64,000 nt of DNA from Kribbella pittospori (lineage in GTDB: Bacteria > Actinomycetota > Actinomycetes > Propionibacteriales > Kribbellaceae), in the NCBI RefSeq assembly GCF_004331465.1, contig NZ_SJKB01000002.1, positions 248,001 through 312,000 of the forward strand, written 5' to 3'. Numbering within the stretch: position 1 is the first letter of the stretch; the number at the start of each line of letters is the position of its first letter. The notes under the pieces are model-generated. The model saw only the letters and a list, made by a program, of their open reading frames with translations. It was not told the DNA's origin and searched no databases. A program made the translations under genes and the position numbers. Positions 16,507-24,884 of this stretch are shown here, one piece after another.

Positions 16507-17384
16507 ACCCGCACGCTAGCCGCCGCGTGCAGGTGCGTCGCCAAGAGGTGGGCGGAGGCGGGTGCGTCCGCGGCATAGCAGAGCAGGTGCTGGCGGGTGG
16601 ACCAGGAGTCCTGCAGCGGGCAGATCTCGACGGCCGGGTTGGTGTCGACGGCCCGGCGGGGAACGATCGCCAGACCGGCGCCCGCGGTAGCGAGCGTGAT
16701 CAGGGTGTGCAGGGTCGGGACGAGAGTACGGAAGCGCGGCGCGGGGGCGTGCGGACCGAGGCGGTCGTCCATCCACTGCGTCAGCGGCGAACGGCGGTCC
16801 AGACCGACCAGCGGGTGCTCGGCGACTTCGGCGTACGCGATCGAGGCGCGACCGGAGAGGATGCCGCCGGCCTGGCCGATCACCACCAGGGAGTCGTCGG
16901 CGAGCGGCTCGGTCCGCAGTGGCGTGGGTTCGTCGTCGAGGATCACGCCGAGATCGGCCTCCCCGGCGGCGAGCAGGCGGACGCTGCGGGTCGTGCGGCG
17001 TTCGCTGACGTTCACGTCGTACTCCGGATGATCGCGCAGGAAGGTGGCGAGCGCGGCGGGGACGAGTTGATGCATCGCGGAACCGCCGGCGACCAGGCGG
17101 ATCGGGGCCGATCCGGAGACAGCGTACGACGCGACGGCGCTGTCCAAGCGGGTGGTCTCGGCCAGGACCTCGCGGGCGTGCCGGGCGAGTGTCGCGCCCG
17201 CCGGGGTCAGTCGGACGCCTCGGCGCTCGCGGATGAGCAGCGGTACGCCGGCTTGCGCTTCGAGGGCTCTGACCCGCGCGCTGGCCGAAGGCAGACTCAG
17301 GTGCATCAGGCGGGCTCCACCGGTGATCGAGCCTTCCGCTGCAACGTGCGTGAACAGCCGGAGGTCGTCCAAGTCGTACCGCAT
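16503..17384 (-). CDS. LysR-family transcriptional regulator
   Basis: 293 residues. The N-terminal winged helix-turn-helix runs 'DLRLFTHVAAEGSITGGARLMHLSLPSASARVRALE'. The substrate-binding domain (about 90-290) contains 'LVAGGSAMHQLVPAALATFL' and 'AGAGLAIVPRRA'. The effector is unknown. It is divergent from the TauE/SafE exporter gene, the usual LysR arrangement, so the exporter is its probable target. TAGGCT lies 6 nt before the ATG (17391-17396, minus), consistent with a leaderless start. Confidence 0.88.
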   Translation of the reverse strand: MRYDLDDLRLFTHVAAEGSITGGARLMHLSLPSASARVRALEAQAGVPLLIRERRGVRLTPAGATLARHAREVLAETTRLDSAVASYAVSGSAPIRLVAGGSAMHQLVPAALATFLRDHPEYDVNVSERRTTRSVRLLAAGEADLGVILDDEPTPLRTEPLADDSLVVIGQAGGILSGRASIAYAEVAEHPLVGLDRRSPLTQWMDDRLGPHAPAPRFRTLVPTLHTLITLATAGAGLAIVPRRAVDTNPAVEICPLQDSWSTRQHLLCYAADAPASAHLLATHLHAAASVRV

Positions 17385-17401
17385 GACCCCAGCCTACGTC
17401 T

Positions 17402-17414
17402 CAGCCTGAGGCTG
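17402..17414. promoter_or_regulatory. Possible LysR operator in the lysR-tauE gap
   Basis: CAGCCT-G-AGGCTG is a 13-bp odd palindrome within the gap between the divergent genes, next to the -10 of the LysR gene. It is a plausible regulator site by position only. Confidence 0.4.
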
Positions 17415-17466
17415 GCTACGGGGATCGCGCATTGTGGAGTGCCCGCCGAGCCGTGATCCTCGAAGG

Positions 17467-18210
17467 GTGCTGATGATCCTCCTGGCCGGTGTCGCCGCCG
17501 GCGCTCTGAACGCCGTCGGCGGTGGTGGGAGCTTCGTGGCACTCTCGGCACTGGTCGCGACCGGCATGCCGCCGGTCACTGCGAACGCGACCACGACCGT
17601 CGCGTTGCTGCCCGGGAACGCAACCATCGCCTGGGTCTACCGGCGGGAACTGGAGGCATTCGCGCCGCCGTCGACGCTCGGGCTGACACTGGCGAGCGTG
17701 CTCGGCGGGGCGATCGGCGCCGGGTTGCTGCTGGTGCTGCCGTCGGCGTCGTTCGATGCGGCGGTGCCGTGGCTGCTGGCGTTCGCCACCGTCGTGCTCG
17801 CGTTCGGTCGGCGGCTCACCCGGGCGCTCCGCCTGGGTGCGCCGGGACCGGCCGCGATCCTGGCGGGCCAGTTCCTGCTGTCGATCTACGGCGGGTACTT
17901 CGGTGGTGCGGTCGGGTTGATGATGCTGGCGTTCTGGACCGCCACGACGACACTCGACCCGGCTCGTGGGAATCCTCTGCGGGTCATCCAGGTGGCGGCC
18001 GTCTATCTCACGGCGACTGTCATCTTCCTCTTCGCTGCCGACGTTCTGGATCAGCCGATCCGCCTTGTGGCGCTGCTGGTCGGGGCCGTCGTCGGTGGGT
18101 ACGCCGGGGCGCATCTGGTCCGGCGCCTGCCCGCATCGTTGCTCAAGGCCCTCGTTCTCACGACCGCGGTGGCGATGACCGCGTTGTTCTTCGTGCGGGC
18201 GGCGCGATGA
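17467..18210 (+). CDS. TauE/SafE-family sulfite (anion) exporter
   Basis: About 247 residues and eight hydrophobic segments. It starts with the typical 'LLAGVAAGALNAVGGGGSF' and later repeats a related half, 'ILAGQFLLSIYGGYFGGAVGLMML', the internal duplication expected of the TauE/SafE (DUF81) family. It probably exports a sulfonate, sulfite or related organic anion across the membrane. The start is uncertain: an in-frame GTG lies at 17434 and an ATG at 17473 (preceded by GAAGGG). The exporter homology begins at 17467-17473. The following small gene overlaps its stop by 4 bp. Confidence 0.82.
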   Translation: MLMILLAGVAAGALNAVGGGGSFVALSALVATGMPPVTANATTTVALLPGNATIAWVYRRELEAFAPPSTLGLTLASVLGGAIGAGLLLVLPSASFDAAVPWLLAFATVVLAFGRRLTRALRLGAPGPAAILAGQFLLSIYGGYFGGAVGLMMLAFWTATTTLDPARGNPLRVIQVAAVYLTATVIFLFAADVLDQPIRLVALLVGAVVGGYAGAHLVRRLPASLLKALVLTTAVAMTALFFVRAAR

Positions 18211-18470
18211 ACCGGGCGCAGCTCGCGATGGCCTATCAGGCGTGCGAAGTGGCCGATCTCGCCCGCTCGGCGGTCACTCTGACAAGCCCGGCGGAGGCTC
18301 GCGCTCAGGCTGAACTCGTGGTGGCGGCAGCGCAACGGCTCTTGGCGGCCGCATCCCGGTTGGCTGAGCCTGCGCCGTACCCTCCGGTGGACGCTCTGCA
18401 GTTGTTCGCGTACGAGCATCCGGAGGAAGCCGCCGCTGATGTGGCGGACTGGCTGCGCTCCTCGGGCTGA
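18207..18470 (+). CDS. Small hypothetical protein coupled to the exporter
   Basis: 87 residues, helical and Ala-rich ('MNRAQLAMAYQACEVADLARSAV', 'ELVVAAAQRLLAAASRL'). It has an aromatic/acidic C-terminal part 'LQLFAYEHPEEAAADVADWL' and no membrane segment. The ATG overlaps the exporter stop as ATGA, so it is co-translated with it. Not recognised. It converges with the DUF1232 gene and is separated from it by one base. Confidence 0.6.
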   Translation: MNRAQLAMAYQACEVADLARSAVTLTSPAEARAQAELVVAAAQRLLAAASRLAEPAPYPPVDALQLFAYEHPEEAAADVADWLRSSG

Positions 18471-18471
18471 G

Positions 18472-18966
18472 CTACCTCGTCCCAGGTTCGCGCCCGAACT
18501 GCTCTCCTCGCCTTTGCTGGTCTCGCTCGCGGCCGAGGTAGAGGCCTGTCGCCGTCGACACGCTCGTGAGCAGCCACACCGCGACGCCCGCATCGTCGGC
18601 GACACCAATGATCGGCAACAACTCGGGCAGAATGTCGATCGGCGAAACCAGATACACCAACGCCAACACCCACAAGGCCATCCGGCTCTTCGGCAGGTCG
18701 GCATACGCCCCTGACCGAGCGGCCCGCAGCAGCCGCGGCAACGCAGCCGCCCGCTCGAACACATTCCCCACCGGCTCCGGCTCACCCCGAGCCGCCCGCC
18801 GCCGCTTCACTGCCCGGCGCCGTACCACTCCCAGCCCGGCCACCACGGCGCCAATGAGCACCAGGGCGACCCCAACCCCGACCGCGGACACACCCACCAC
18901 GTCGCCATCCCGGAACACCAACGTGGTCAGCCCGATCAGCCCCAGCAACCCACCAAACCAAACCAT
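18472..18966 (-). CDS. YkvA/DUF1232-type membrane protein
   Basis: 164 residues. Two N-terminal hydrophobic segments (about 3-18 and 26-48) are followed by a basic stretch and the DUF1232 hallmark 'VYLVSPIDILPELLPIIGVA', then a short charged tail. The family function is unknown. TACAGT at 18973-18978 (minus) lies 6 nt before the ATG, again indicating a leaderless start. Confidence 0.8.
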   Translation of the reverse strand: MVWFGGLLGLIGLTTLVFRDGDVVGVSAVGVGVALVLIGAVVAGLGVVRRRAVKRRRAARGEPEPVGNVFERAAALPRLLRAARSGAYADLPKSRMALWVLALVYLVSPIDILPELLPIIGVADDAGVAVWLLTSVSTATGLYLGRERDQQRRGEQFGREPGTR

Positions 18967-19042
18967 CCACCAACTGTAGGGCTCCCCAGCACTACGCGCC
19001 GGGACCCGCGATCCCCGCCTACCTGGAGCTCATTGTTGCGTC

Positions 19043-19795
19043 TTACTCGGTGAACTTCTCGTGGGCGGCCATCGCTGCGCCGACGATGCCGGCGTTGTTG
19101 AGCAGTTGGGCCGGCTTCACCGGGGTGGAGAGCTCGAGCAGCGGCACCCACTTGTCGGCGTGCTTGCTGACCCCGCCGCCGACCACGAACAGGTCGGGGG
19201 TGAACAGGTTCTCCACGTGCCGAAGGTAGCTCTGGACCCGCTTGGCCCACTGTTTGAACGACAGGCCCTCGTTGTCCTTCGCCGCCGAGGAGGCTTTCGT
19301 CTCCGCGTCGTGCCCGTCCAGCTCGAGGTGACCGAGCTCGGTGTTGGGCACGAGCCGGCCGTCGAGCAGCAGCGCGCTGCCGATACCGGTGCCGAAGGTG
19401 AGCATGATGACCACGCCGTCGACGCCTCTGGCCGCGCCGAAGCGGGCCTCGGCGATGCCGGCCGCGTCGGCATCGTTGAGCACGGTCACTTCGCAATGGG
19501 TGGTGTCGGTGAGGACCTTGTCGACGTCGGTCCCGATCCAGCTCTTGTCGACGTTCGCGGCGCTCCTGGCCACCCCGTGCTTGATCACGGCCGGGAACGT
19601 CGCACCCAGCTCACCGGTCCACCCGGCCTCCTTGACCAGCCGGGCTACGGCCGCGGCGACGAGCTCCGGCGTGGACGGGTTGGGTGTCAGGTACTTCACC
19701 CGCTCCGTGGCCAGGTCGCCCTTCTCCAGGTCGACGACGGCGCCCTTGATCCCGCTGCCGCCGATGTCGACCCCGAAAGCGGTCGACCTGCTCAT
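19043..19795 (-). CDS. ppgK: Polyphosphate glucokinase
   Basis: 250 residues of the ROK-type sugar kinase fold. It has an N-terminal phosphate loop 'GVDIGGSGIKGAVVD', catalytic Asp in 'VLNDADAAGIAEA', second phosphate loop 'LTFGTGIGSALLLDG' and 'LVPNTELGHLEL'. It lacks the ROK zinc-binding CxCGxxGC motif, as polyphosphate glucokinases do. It phosphorylates glucose using inorganic polyphosphate or ATP, a hallmark of actinobacteria. The ATG at 19795 was used. A GTG at 19804 preceded by GGGAGAG is an alternative start three codons longer. Confidence 0.9.
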   Translation of the reverse strand: MSRSTAFGVDIGGSGIKGAVVDLEKGDLATERVKYLTPNPSTPELVAAAVARLVKEAGWTGELGATFPAVIKHGVARSAANVDKSWIGTDVDKVLTDTTHCEVTVLNDADAAGIAEARFGAARGVDGVVIMLTFGTGIGSALLLDGRLVPNTELGHLELDGHDAETKASSAAKDNEGLSFKQWAKRVQSYLRHVENLFTPDLFVVGGGVSKHADKWVPLLELSTPVKPAQLLNNAGIVGAAMAAHEKFTE

Positions 19796-19884
19796 CCTGG
19801 GCACCTGATCTCTCCCCTCGCCCGCAGCTGCCGCACCGGGTCCGCGTCCTCTACCCAGGCTAGAGGACGACGGGGACCGCCATG

Positions 19885-19951
19885 CCATCACCACCGTGGC
19901 GCCCGCCGCTTCTTCCCGCTTGGCGGCGGCTGGTCGGTGCGGTGGTGATGG
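19885..19951 (-). terminator. Long stem-loop downstream of the HtrA-like gene
   Basis: Perfect 11-bp outer stem (19885-19895 with 19941-19951) enclosing a GC-rich inner stem, beginning 10 nt after the protease stop on the minus strand. Probably a terminator, though without a U tract. It lies about 80 nt upstream of ppgK and could affect its expression. Confidence 0.5.
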
Positions 19952-19960
19952 GCCAGCGGT

Positions 19961-20944
19961 TCAGTCCACCAAGCCTTCGACGATGGTGGTCATGCGGTCG
20001 ACGGGGATGGCGAAGCCGATGCCGATGTTGCCGGAGCGGCTGGCGCCGAGGGTGGCTATGGCGGTGTTGACGCCGACCACCTGGCCGGCGGCGTTCACGA
20101 GCGGGCCGCCGGAGTTGCCGGGGTTGATGGCGGCGTCGGTCTGGATCGCGGACTGGCGGTTGCCGTTGTCGCCGAAGCGGGCCTGGCGGTCGACCGCGCT
20201 GACGATGCCGGCGGTCACCGTTCCTTCCAGGCCGAGCGGTGAACCGACGGCCAGCACCGGGTCGCCGACCCGCAGTTGTGCGGACCGGCCGAGCGTGAGC
20301 GCGCGCAGTCCCTCGGCATCGGCCGTCGAGACCTGGAGTACGGCGAGGTCGTTGTCCGCGTCGGAACCGATGACGTCGGCGTCGACCCGGCGGCCGTTCG
20401 ACAGGACCAGGGATACATCGCGCGCTCCTTCCACGACGTGCGCGTTGGTGACCACGTGCCCCTCCTGGTCGATCGCGAACCCGGACCCGGTCGCCCGCCC
20501 GGCCCGCACCGACACCACCCCAGGCAACACACTCGCCGCCGCAGCCGAAATCGACCCCTGAGCAGCCGCCGGAGGAGCCGCCACCTGCGGCAGGTTGATA
20601 GCCGTCGGGTCGGCGTCCCGCGAGCCGGTCACCGCTCCAGCCAGTCCGCCAGCGACGATCGACATCGCGACACTCGCAACCAGCAACCCGGCGCGACGCC
20701 CGGACCTAGCAGTGGAAGGAGAGGCCGTCACCCCGGCCCGAGGTGCCGCCGCCGGAGAGGGGGGAGCAGATGAGGGGGGCCTCTGCGGAGCGGAGGCCGG
20801 GGTGACGGGGAATGTGGGCGGCGTGGAGGTGGAGGAGGTTGCAGACGCGGCGAAGGTGGGTGATGCAGTGGGTGGAGGCGTGGCGGGTGGGGGGCTGGGG
20901 TAGTAGTGGGGGCCTCGGAAGGGGTGGCCTAGGTGTGGGGGCAT
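19961..20944 (-). CDS. HtrA-like S1C serine protease without PDZ domain
   Basis: 327 residues. A cytoplasmic Pro/Ser/Thr-rich region (~80 residues) is followed by one transmembrane helix near 86-107. A trypsin-like domain then carries His ('VTNAHVV'), Asp ('DNDLAVL') and Ser ('NPGNSGGPL'). The protein ends right after the protease fold ('GFAIPVDRMTTIVEGLVD'), so the PDZ domain of most HtrA proteins is absent. The active site faces the outside of the membrane. It would degrade misfolded or specific exported proteins. It starts 12 bp after the VWA gene and may be the last gene of the MoxR-DUF58-VWA operon. Confidence 0.88.
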   Translation of the reverse strand: MPPHLGHPFRGPHYYPSPPPATPPPTASPTFAASATSSTSTPPTFPVTPASAPQRPPSSAPPSPAAAPRAGVTASPSTARSGRRAGLLVASVAMSIVAGGLAGAVTGSRDADPTAINLPQVAAPPAAAQGSISAAAASVLPGVVSVRAGRATGSGFAIDQEGHVVTNAHVVEGARDVSLVLSNGRRVDADVIGSDADNDLAVLQVSTADAEGLRALTLGRSAQLRVGDPVLAVGSPLGLEGTVTAGIVSAVDRQARFGDNGNRQSAIQTDAAINPGNSGGPLVNAAGQVVGVNTAIATLGASRSGNIGIGFAIPVDRMTTIVEGLVD

Positions 20945-20956
20945 GGGGGCTCCTGG

Positions 20957-21895
20957 TCAGGGGAGGCGGGAGAACCAGAGGAGGGACGCCAGGGCGGCCA
21001 GGAGGGCCGCGGCCAGGGCGACTCCCGCCACCAGGTTGGTGATCTCGCGTGGTTCGGTGGTCCAGCCGATCGACGACTGGAGGTCGGAGTACACGTCGCG
21101 CAGCTGCTCATCGCTCTCGGCGGCGTAGAACGACCCGCTCGTCGCATCAGCGAGCCCCTGCAACGACTCCGTGTCAGCAGGGACAGGGATGTCGCGCCCT
21201 TCGAGGTTCACAGTGCCTTCAGGCGTGCCATAAGCGATCGTCGACACCGGTACGCCGGCCTGCGCCGCAGCATCAGCCGCTTCTTCGATCGGCCGCCCCG
21301 CGGTGTTCCCACCATCGGACAGCAACACGATCCGGCTCGGCGGCGGGTCATCCGGGTCGATCGTCCGTACTGCCTGCAAGCTGGTCAGCACGGCATCCCC
21401 GATCGCCGTACTGTCGCTCAACTCCAGACCATTGATCGCATCAACGGTCGCCTGGTGGTTCGTGCTCGGAGTCGCCACCACAGTCGCGGTCCGCGCGAAC
21501 GACACCAACCCGACGTTGAACTTCTCCGGCAGATCCTGGACGAACTGCACCGCCGCCTGCTTGGCCACCTCGAACCGATTCGGCGCAACATCAGTGGCCG
21601 CCATCGAGTTCGACACATCCATCGCGACCAGCACGGTGGCCCGCTCCCGCGGAACCCGTACGTCGGCCACCGGACGCGCGATCGCAATCGTCAGCACGGT
21701 CAACGCAGCCAGGAACGCCGCAGCCGGTGCATGCCGGCGCCAACCAGGCCGGTGTGGCGCGACCTTCTCCAGCATCGGCAGCGTCGCGAACCGTACGGCG
21801 TACTTGCTGCGGCGGCGCTGGGCGATCAGGTAAGCGGCGATCAGCGCCGCCACTAGCACCAGCAGCCAGAGCCACAGCGGTTGCTCGAATCTCAT
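20957..21895 (-). CDS. BatA-like VWA-domain membrane protein
   Basis: 312 residues with a two-helix N-terminal anchor (about 7-25 and 57-75). A von Willebrand A domain with MIDAS motif 'MDVSNSMAATD' follows, with further metal ligands in the Thr and Asp loops, and a C-terminal transmembrane helix near 290-308. Proteins of this type work with MoxR ATPases and DUF58 proteins, probably as a metal-dependent chaperone or assembly complex at the membrane. The target is unknown. It overlaps the DUF58 gene by 4 bp. Confidence 0.87.
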   Translation of the reverse strand: MRFEQPLWLWLLVLVAALIAAYLIAQRRRSKYAVRFATLPMLEKVAPHRPGWRRHAPAAAFLAALTVLTIAIARPVADVRVPRERATVLVAMDVSNSMAATDVAPNRFEVAKQAAVQFVQDLPEKFNVGLVSFARTATVVATPSTNHQATVDAINGLELSDSTAIGDAVLTSLQAVRTIDPDDPPPSRIVLLSDGGNTAGRPIEEAADAAAQAGVPVSTIAYGTPEGTVNLEGRDIPVPADTESLQGLADATSGSFYAAESDEQLRDVYSDLQSSIGWTTEPREITNLVAGVALAAALLAALASLLWFSRLP

Positions 21896-22833
21896 CGGAT
21901 ACCTGTCCTCCCGGTCGGGTGCCGCCGGATACTCGACCGGCGGCGGGCGGTGGCGAAGGCGGCGACGTCACGGACCCAGTCGGTGTCGGTCCGCAGCACG
22001 AGGTGTGCGGCACCGGCGGCCCGGATCGCCTGGGTGGTCTGGGTGCGGTGGGCGGTCATCGCATCGGCGTACCGCCGGCGCAGTTTGCGGCTGCTCGTCC
22101 GGACTTCGCGCCGCCGGCCGGTCTCCGGATCGACCAGGGTGAGCAGTCCGACCTCGGGCAGTTCGAGCTCGCGCGGATCCAGTACCTCGACGGCGATCAC
22201 CTCGTGCCGCGCCGACAGCCGGCGCAATGGATCGACCCAGCCGTCGTCGTCGTGGAAATCGGACACGACCACCCGCAGCCCAGGGCGCGGATGCTCGCGG
22301 TTCAACCGGGTGATCGCGCGACCGAGATCGGTCCGCGGAAACTCCCCCGGCGTTGCTCTGGGCAACGACAGCAGCGATCGCAACGACCGCCGCAGCTGAA
22401 CCGAACCGGCGGCCGCAGGCAGCCGGCGTACTTCGTTGCCGATCGCAACACGAACCCCCAGCCGGTTGCCGGGACGGTCGGCCAGCAGACCGACCGCCCC
22501 GACGATCGCGATCGCGAGGTCCCGCTTCTCGCTGAGCGCCGTACCGAAGTCCATGCTGGCCGACGCATCCAGCAGTGCCCAGGTCTCCAGCTCACGCTCG
22601 GCCAGCGGCGCCCGGACGTGCGGTTCCAGCGAACGGGCGGTGACGTTCCAGTCCATCCGGCGTACGTCGTCCTGACCGGCTTGGTACGGCCTGGCCTCGT
22701 TGGGCTCGCTGCCGGGACCGCTGCGCAGGCCGGTGATGTCGCCGTGCAGGAACCCTTCCAGCTTCCGCTTCACCGTCAGCTCGAGCGCCCGCAGCGCCCG
22801 CTCCCGACCGGCCAGCAGATCAGGGCCGGACAT
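21892..22833 (-). CDS. DUF58 (VWA-like) domain protein
   Basis: 313 residues. It has the DUF58 hallmark 'YQAGQDDVRRMDWNVTARS' and a VWA-like fold with 'LLDASASMDFG', a MIDAS-like DxSxS. No membrane segment is present. DUF58 proteins are the constant partners of MoxR ATPases. It overlaps moxR by one base and the VWA gene by 4 bp, so all three are co-translated. Confidence 0.88.
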   Translation of the reverse strand: MSGPDLLAGRERALRALELTVKRKLEGFLHGDITGLRSGPGSEPNEARPYQAGQDDVRRMDWNVTARSLEPHVRAPLAERELETWALLDASASMDFGTALSEKRDLAIAIVGAVGLLADRPGNRLGVRVAIGNEVRRLPAAAGSVQLRRSLRSLLSLPRATPGEFPRTDLGRAITRLNREHPRPGLRVVVSDFHDDDGWVDPLRRLSARHEVIAVEVLDPRELELPEVGLLTLVDPETGRRREVRTSSRKLRRRYADAMTAHRTQTTQAIRAAGAAHLVLRTDTDWVRDVAAFATARRRSSIRRHPTGRTGIR

Positions 22834-23810
22834 CAGGCCGCCGCGTCATCGGCCGGCACAACATGCGGCTGCTCGATCGTGTGCAGGATGCGGGACACGA
22901 CAGCACGCGGGTCAACCCCGTCGGCAAGCGCGTCGAACGTGAGCACCAGCCGATGCGCCATCACGTCAAGCGCGACGTCGTACACATCGGCCGGCAGGAC
23001 GTAGTCCCGCCCACGCAGCAACGCCAGCGCCCGACCGGCTGCGACCAGACCGAGCGTGGCCCGAGGGCTGGCCCCGAACTCCAGCACGCCGCCCAGGTCG
23101 TGGATCCCGTACTGCGCAGGCGCCCGAGTCGCATGCACCAGACGTACGACGTACTCCGCCACGGCATTGTGGACGAACACGTCTTCCGTTGCCTCCTGCA
23201 ACTGTGCGACCTGCTCCGGGCTCAGCACCGCGTTGGCGTGTGGCCGGTGCGTGCTCATCCGCTGCAGGATGGTGAGCTCCTCGAGCGGACTCGGGTAGTC
23301 CACCGTGATCTTCAGCAGGAACCGGTCCCGCTGCGCCTCGGGCAGGGCGTAGACGCCGTCGGACTCGATCGGGTTCTGGGTGGCGAGGACCAGGAACGGT
23401 TCGGGCAACTTGTAGCTGGTGCCGCCGATGCTGACCTGCTGCTCGGCCATCGCCTCCAGCAAGGCGGACTGCACCTTGGCCGGCGCGCGGTTGATCTCGT
23501 CGGCGAGCACCAGGTTGGCGAACACCGGGCCGAGCTCGGTGTCGAAGCCCTCGGTCGACGGCCGCCAGATCCGGGTTCCCATGATGTCGCCGGGCACCAG
23601 GTCCGGGGTGAACTGCAGCCGGGCGAACCGGCCGCCGATCACCTCCGCCAGCGTCCGTACGGCCAAGGTCTTCGCGACGCCCGGGACGCCTTCCAGCAGG
23701 CAGTGTCCGCGGGCGAGCAGCCCGACCAGCATCCGCTCGACCAGGTGGTCCTGCCCGACGACCACCTTCTTCACCTCGAACAGCGCGTGCTCGAGAACAG
23801 CCGTCGTCAT
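22833..23810 (-). CDS. MoxR-family AAA+ ATPase
   Basis: 325 residues. Walker A is 'LEGVPGVAKT', Walker B 'LVLADEINRAP', sensor 1 'LATQNPIE', and an AAA lid domain is at the C-terminus. It is a cytoplasmic ATPase thought to remodel or activate partner proteins together with the DUF58 and VWA proteins encoded downstream. The ATG overlaps the stop of the small secreted-protein gene (ATGA). Confidence 0.9.
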   Translation of the reverse strand: MTTAVLEHALFEVKKVVVGQDHLVERMLVGLLARGHCLLEGVPGVAKTLAVRTLAEVIGGRFARLQFTPDLVPGDIMGTRIWRPSTEGFDTELGPVFANLVLADEINRAPAKVQSALLEAMAEQQVSIGGTSYKLPEPFLVLATQNPIESDGVYALPEAQRDRFLLKITVDYPSPLEELTILQRMSTHRPHANAVLSPEQVAQLQEATEDVFVHNAVAEYVVRLVHATRAPAQYGIHDLGGVLEFGASPRATLGLVAAGRALALLRGRDYVLPADVYDVALDVMAHRLVLTFDALADGVDPRAVVSRILHTIEQPHVVPADDAAA

Positions 23811-24067
23811 GCGTTCCCAGCCGGGTTCTGCTCAGGCTGCGAGGGCTGCGAGGGCTGGTTCTGCCCCTGACCGGCGCCGTTCTTCTCCGGGCAGTCCTCC
23901 CGCGTCCCGTTCTGTTGCGGCGACGGGGTGGTGGCACCGTCCTCGACGGTCACGTACCCCTGTTCGGGAGCCGGGTCGTTACCGGCCGCATACGCGATCC
24001 CGCCGACGCCGAGTGCCGCCACGGCGACCGCCGTACCGAGGATGAGCCGTTTGCCAGGGATGTTCAT
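23807..24067 (-). CDS. Small secreted or anchored Gln/Pro-rich protein
   Basis: 86 residues. An N-terminal signal or anchor helix (about residues 7-27, 'ILGTAVAVAALGVGGIAYAA') is followed by a low-complexity tail rich in Gln, Pro, Asn and Ser with a single Cys. AAGGAG lies 5 nt upstream of the ATG. It is the first gene of the operon that continues into moxR and is divergent from the response-regulator gene 124 bp away. Not recognised. Confidence 0.6.
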   Translation of the reverse strand: MNIPGKRLILGTAVAVAALGVGGIAYAAGNDPAPEQGYVTVEDGATTPSPQQNGTREDCPEKNGAGQGQNQPSQPSQPEQNPAGNA

Positions 24068-24179
24068 GGAAACTCCTTCGCTCGATTGGCCTCCAGACCA
24101 TCAAAGGAGTGCGAAAACGGCAGGAAAGCGGAGCGAAAGTCCGCCGAAAGAGCAGGCCGGGGGATACGGATGACCCGGC

Positions 24180-24185
24180 TACCTT
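24180..24185 (+). promoter_or_regulatory. -10 element (TACCTT) for the response regulator
   Basis: TACCTT ends 6 nt before the GTG at 24192. No ribosome-binding site is visible. Confidence 0.45.
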
Positions 24186-24191
24186 GGTTGC

Positions 24192-24884
24192 GTGCGACTA
24201 CTGGTGGTGGAGGACGAGGAAGGCCTGGTCAGCGCGCTGCGCTCCGGACTCGGCCGGGCCGGCTATGCCGTCGACACGGCGCTGACCGGCGCCGAGGCGA
24301 CCGAGAAGCTCGCGACCACGGCGTACGACCTGGCGATCCTCGACATCACGCTGCCGGACACCAGCGGCCTCGACCTGTGCCGCGCCGTACGCCGGGGTGA
24401 GATCGAGGTGGCGTCCGGCCGCGAACTGCGGGTGCTGATGCTGACCGCGCGCGCCTCGCTCGCCGACCGGGTCCGCGGGCTGGACGAAGGCGCCGACGAC
24501 TACCTGACCAAGCCGTTCGCCCTGGTCGAGCTTCTCGCCCGGATCCGCGCGCTGCTGCGCCGCGACGTCACCAACGGCAGCACCCAGCTGCACGTCGGCG
24601 ATCTGGTCCTGGACTCCTCCCGCCATCTCGCCACTCGCTCCGGCCGCGAACTCCCGCTGACGTTGAAGGAGTTCGGCGTACTGCGGTATCTGATGTCGCG
24701 CCCCGGACACGTGGTCTCGGCCGAGGAACTGCTCGAGCACGTCTGGGACGAGAACGCGGACCCGTTCACGCAGAGCGTCCGGGTGACGGTCGGAACGCTG
24801 CGCCGCAAGCTCACCCAGGACGGCGAGGAACCCGTACTGGAAACGGTGATCGGCCGGGGCTACCGGCTTCGAGGTGACGCATGA
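24192..24884 (+). CDS. OmpR/PhoB-family response regulator
   Basis: 230 residues. The receiver domain has acidic pocket 'VVEDEEG', phosphoacceptor Asp in 'LAILDITLPDTSG', 'MLTARAS' and Lys in 'YLTKPFALVEL'. The C-terminal winged helix runs 'LTLKEFGVLRYLMSRPGHVVS' to 'GRGYRLRGD'. It controls transcription after phosphorylation by the kinase encoded next, whose start overlaps its stop by 4 bp. The divergent small-protein/MoxR operon is a possible target by position. Confidence 0.92.
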   Translation: MRLLVVEDEEGLVSALRSGLGRAGYAVDTALTGAEATEKLATTAYDLAILDITLPDTSGLDLCRAVRRGEIEVASGRELRVLMLTARASLADRVRGLDEGADDYLTKPFALVELLARIRALLRRDVTNGSTQLHVGDLVLDSSRHLATRSGRELPLTLKEFGVLRYLMSRPGHVVSAEELLEHVWDENADPFTQSVRVTVGTLRRKLTQDGEEPVLETVIGRGYRLRGDA

